Part shown: positions 5,884-7,151 of the stretch, one piece after another | Position numbering within the stretch: the stretch's first letter is position 1 | Layout: every line of letters begins with the position of its first letter | Assembly (NCBI GenBank): GCA_030599445.1 | Contig: JAUVOA010000075.1 | Coordinates: forward strand, 1-7,151 | Length of the DNA stretch: 7,151 bases | Source of the DNA: Atribacterota bacterium | GTDB taxonomy: Bacteria > Atribacterota > Phoenicimicrobiia > Phoenicimicrobiales > Phoenicimicrobiaceae | Direction: 5' to 3' | Made by a program: the position numbers and the translations under genes | The notes under the pieces: generated by a model | What the model saw: the letters and a program-made list of their open reading frames with translations, nothing else | Databases searched by the model: none | What the model was told of the DNA's origin: nothing

Positions 5884-6339
5884 AATATTTTCGATTTATC
5901 TTTAATTTTTAGAAATAAGATTATAATAATTGCACTTATAACCTGGATTTTAAATCAGAGCTTAAAGCTAATAATATTTTATATTACCGAAAAAAAATGG
6001 GATATTAGGAGATTTGTTGGGGCAGGAGGGATGCCCAGCACTCATTCCGCCCTTTCTATATGCGTGGCTACCACCATTGGCCTAAAAGAAGGTTGGGAAT
6101 CTCCTTTGTTTGCTTTAGCTATAGTCATAGCTTTTATTATTATGGCTGATGCAGCCGGAGTAAGGAGAGAGACGGGAGAGCAAGCTAAAGTATTAAATAG
6201 AATTATTTTAGAATTTTTTAAAGAAATAAAATTAAAAGACAAGCGTTTAAAAGAGTGGGTTGGGCATACTCCTTTTGAAGTTATAGTGGGAGCCTTTATT
6301 GGAATTATAATGGCTTGGATATTATGCGCGGTAATTTAA
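5872..6339 (+). CDS. Divergent PAP2 family membrane protein (DUF212)
   Basis: A small integral membrane protein of the divergent PAP2/DUF212 family (PF02681), related to acid phosphatase/vanadium haloperoxidase enzymes; no substrate is known to me. The 155 residues match the usual family length. Visible motifs are GGMPSTHSAL (52-61), the PSxxSxx-type phosphatase motif; DAAGVRRETGEQAKVLNR (93-110); and VGHTPFEVIVGA (130-141), containing the conserved histidine. Hydrophobic segments lie at about 17-37, 58-71, 78-97 and 136-155. The GTG at 5872 is the first start codon after the in-frame stop at 5866-5868. Its start signal is odd: the AGGGAGTGA Shine-Dalgarno-like sequence overlaps the GTG itself. 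The gene follows the GerMN gene by 31 bases and precedes tlyA by 58. Confidence 0.92.
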   Translation: MTKINIFDLSLIFRNKIIIIALITWILNQSLKLIIFYITEKKWDIRRFVGAGGMPSTHSALSICVATTIGLKEGWESPLFALAIVIAFIIMADAAGVRRETGEQAKVLNRIILEFFKEIKLKDKRLKEWVGHTPFEVIVGAFIGIIMAWILCAVI

Positions 6340-6379
6340 ATTTTTACTTAAACGAATTAACAGGTAGAGTTTCAGTCCG

Positions 6380-6387
6380 AGAGGTGA
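6380..6387 (+). promoter_or_regulatory. Ribosome binding site that fixes the TTG start of tlyA
   Basis: AGAGGTGA is closely complementary to the 16S 3' end and lies 10 bases before the TTG at 6398. No ATG or GTG is available in this frame between the upstream stop (6365-6367) and the conserved S4 domain, so this site supports TTG as the start codon. Confidence 0.7.
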
Positions 6388-6397
6388 ATTTATAGAT

Positions 6398-7151
6398 TTG
6401 AAAAAATCAAAGAAAGAACGTTTGGATATATTACTGGTCGAAAAGGGATTTTTTCCCAGCAGAGAGAAAGCCAAAAGCGCTATTATGGCGGGAGAAGTTT
6501 TAGTGGAAGGGGAAAGAGTCGATAAATCAGGACAAAGGATTAAGATTGAAGGCAATATTTCAGTAATAAAAAAAGAGACTGCTTTTGCAAGTAGAGGTGG
6601 AGAGAAATTAGAAAAAGCCCTTAAGGTTTTTAATGTCAATATCAAAGGAAAGAGAGTAATTGATGTTGGTGCCTCTACGGGAGGTTTTACTGATTGTCTC
6701 TTAAAATCTGGAGCCGAGAAAGTTTATTGTATAGATGTAGGCTACGGACAGTTAGCCTGGAAATTGCAGAAAGATAGCCGAGTCGTAGTTATAGACAGGA
6801 CTAACATAAGATATCTTACTGCTGATAAATTTGATGTCCTTTTTGAATTAGCTGCCATAGATGTCTCCTTTATTTCATTAGATAAAGTCCTGCCAGCGGT
6901 GTATAATCTACTTAAGGAGAAGGGAGAAGTAGTGGCATTAATTAAGCCACAGTTCGAAGCGGGGCGGGAGTTCATCCAAAAGGGCGGATTAGTAAAAAAG
7001 GTAGAAATCCATCAGATGGTAATCGAAAAAGTTGGCGATAAAGCGCAAGAAATGGGTTTTAGTATTCAAGGTTTAACCTTTTCTCCCTTAAAAAAAACTT
7101 CCGGTAATATAGAATATCTCATCTATTTAGTAAAAAATCCCGGAAAAGATA
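6398..7151 (+). CDS. tlyA: TlyA family rRNA 2'-O-methyltransferase (3' end cut by the window)
   Basis: S-adenosylmethionine-dependent methyltransferase of the TlyA/hemolysin A family. Characterised members methylate the ribose of C1920 in 23S rRNA and, in some, C1409 in 16S rRNA, affecting capreomycin sensitivity. The frame runs open for 251 codons from TTG to the window end. An S4 RNA-binding domain covers about 7-60 (RLDILLVEKGFFPSREKAK at 8-26, IMAGEVLVEG at 29-38). The linker ASRGGEKLEKAL (64-75) leads into the FtsJ-like domain: SAM motif DVGASTGGFTDCLL (89-102), DVGYGQLAWKL (113-123), IDVSFISL (154-161), IKPQFEAGRE (182-191) and GNIEYLIYL (236-244). The K-D-K-E catalytic set maps to K70 or K73, D155, K183 and E239. 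Family members are usually about 240-275 residues, so only a short tail is missing. It is the last visible gene of the cluster; in clostridial genomes nadK, argR and recN often follow. Confidence 0.95.
   Translation, partial: MKKSKKERLDILLVEKGFFPSREKAKSAIMAGEVLVEGERVDKSGQRIKIEGNISVIKKETAFASRGGEKLEKALKVFNVNIKGKRVIDVGASTGGFTDCLLKSGAEKVYCIDVGYGQLAWKLQKDSRVVVIDRTNIRYLTADKFDVLFELAAIDVSFISLDKVLPAVYNLLKEKGEVVALIKPQFEAGREFIQKGGLVKKVEIHQMVIEKVGDKAQEMGFSIQGLTFSPLKKTSGNIEYLIYLVKNPGKD

Overview
The window reads as a low-GC bacterial chromosome segment, most likely from an anaerobic lineage related to Bacillota (clostridia) or Atribacterota. The basis is the AT-rich, AGA/AGG-rich downstream genes and the combination of a Cu-amine-oxidase-N/AMIN/Amidase_3 cell-wall amidase, a GerMN-domain protein, a divergent PAP2 (DUF212) membrane protein and TlyA. 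The exact taxon cannot be fixed from the sequence. All convincing genes are on the + strand. No rRNA, tRNA, CRISPR array, transposase or recognisable defence or biosynthetic system is present.

Positions 1-503 contain no convincing protein gene except a possible 29-codon leader ORF (365-454). They hold a terminator-like hairpin (57-92), two copies of a 24-bp inverted-repeat element with conserved arms and a divergent centre (175-198 and 309-332), and a small tandem 10-mer array (269-298). Positions 504-2216 encode glutaminyl-tRNA synthetase (glnS), complete, with its own Shine-Dalgarno sequence.

Positions 2217-2648 form a 432-bp intergenic region. It contains AT-rich filler, a very strong Rho-independent terminator (2356-2396), a palindromic element of the widespread 'GATTGCTTCG...CGCAATGAC' type (2459-2510), a fragment of the same motif (2523-2531), and a good sigma-A type promoter with an extended -10 (2582-2610).

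From 2649 to the end there is one close-packed + strand gene cluster: an AI-2E family transporter, an exported N-acetylmuramoyl-L-alanine amidase, a membrane-anchored GerMN protein, a DUF212 membrane protein and TlyA (an rRNA 2'-O-methyltransferase, cut by the window end). The middle genes look like a cell-envelope module. tlyA is a ribosome-modification gene that often lies near DUF212 genes in clostridial-type genomes.

The clearest anomaly is compositional. glnS uses CGN arginine codons, while the cluster downstream uses AGA/AGG. glnS is also separated from the cluster by a terminator and repeats, so it may have been acquired from another lineage. Most of the window is otherwise ordinary housekeeping sequence, and I do not see a clear new system in it.
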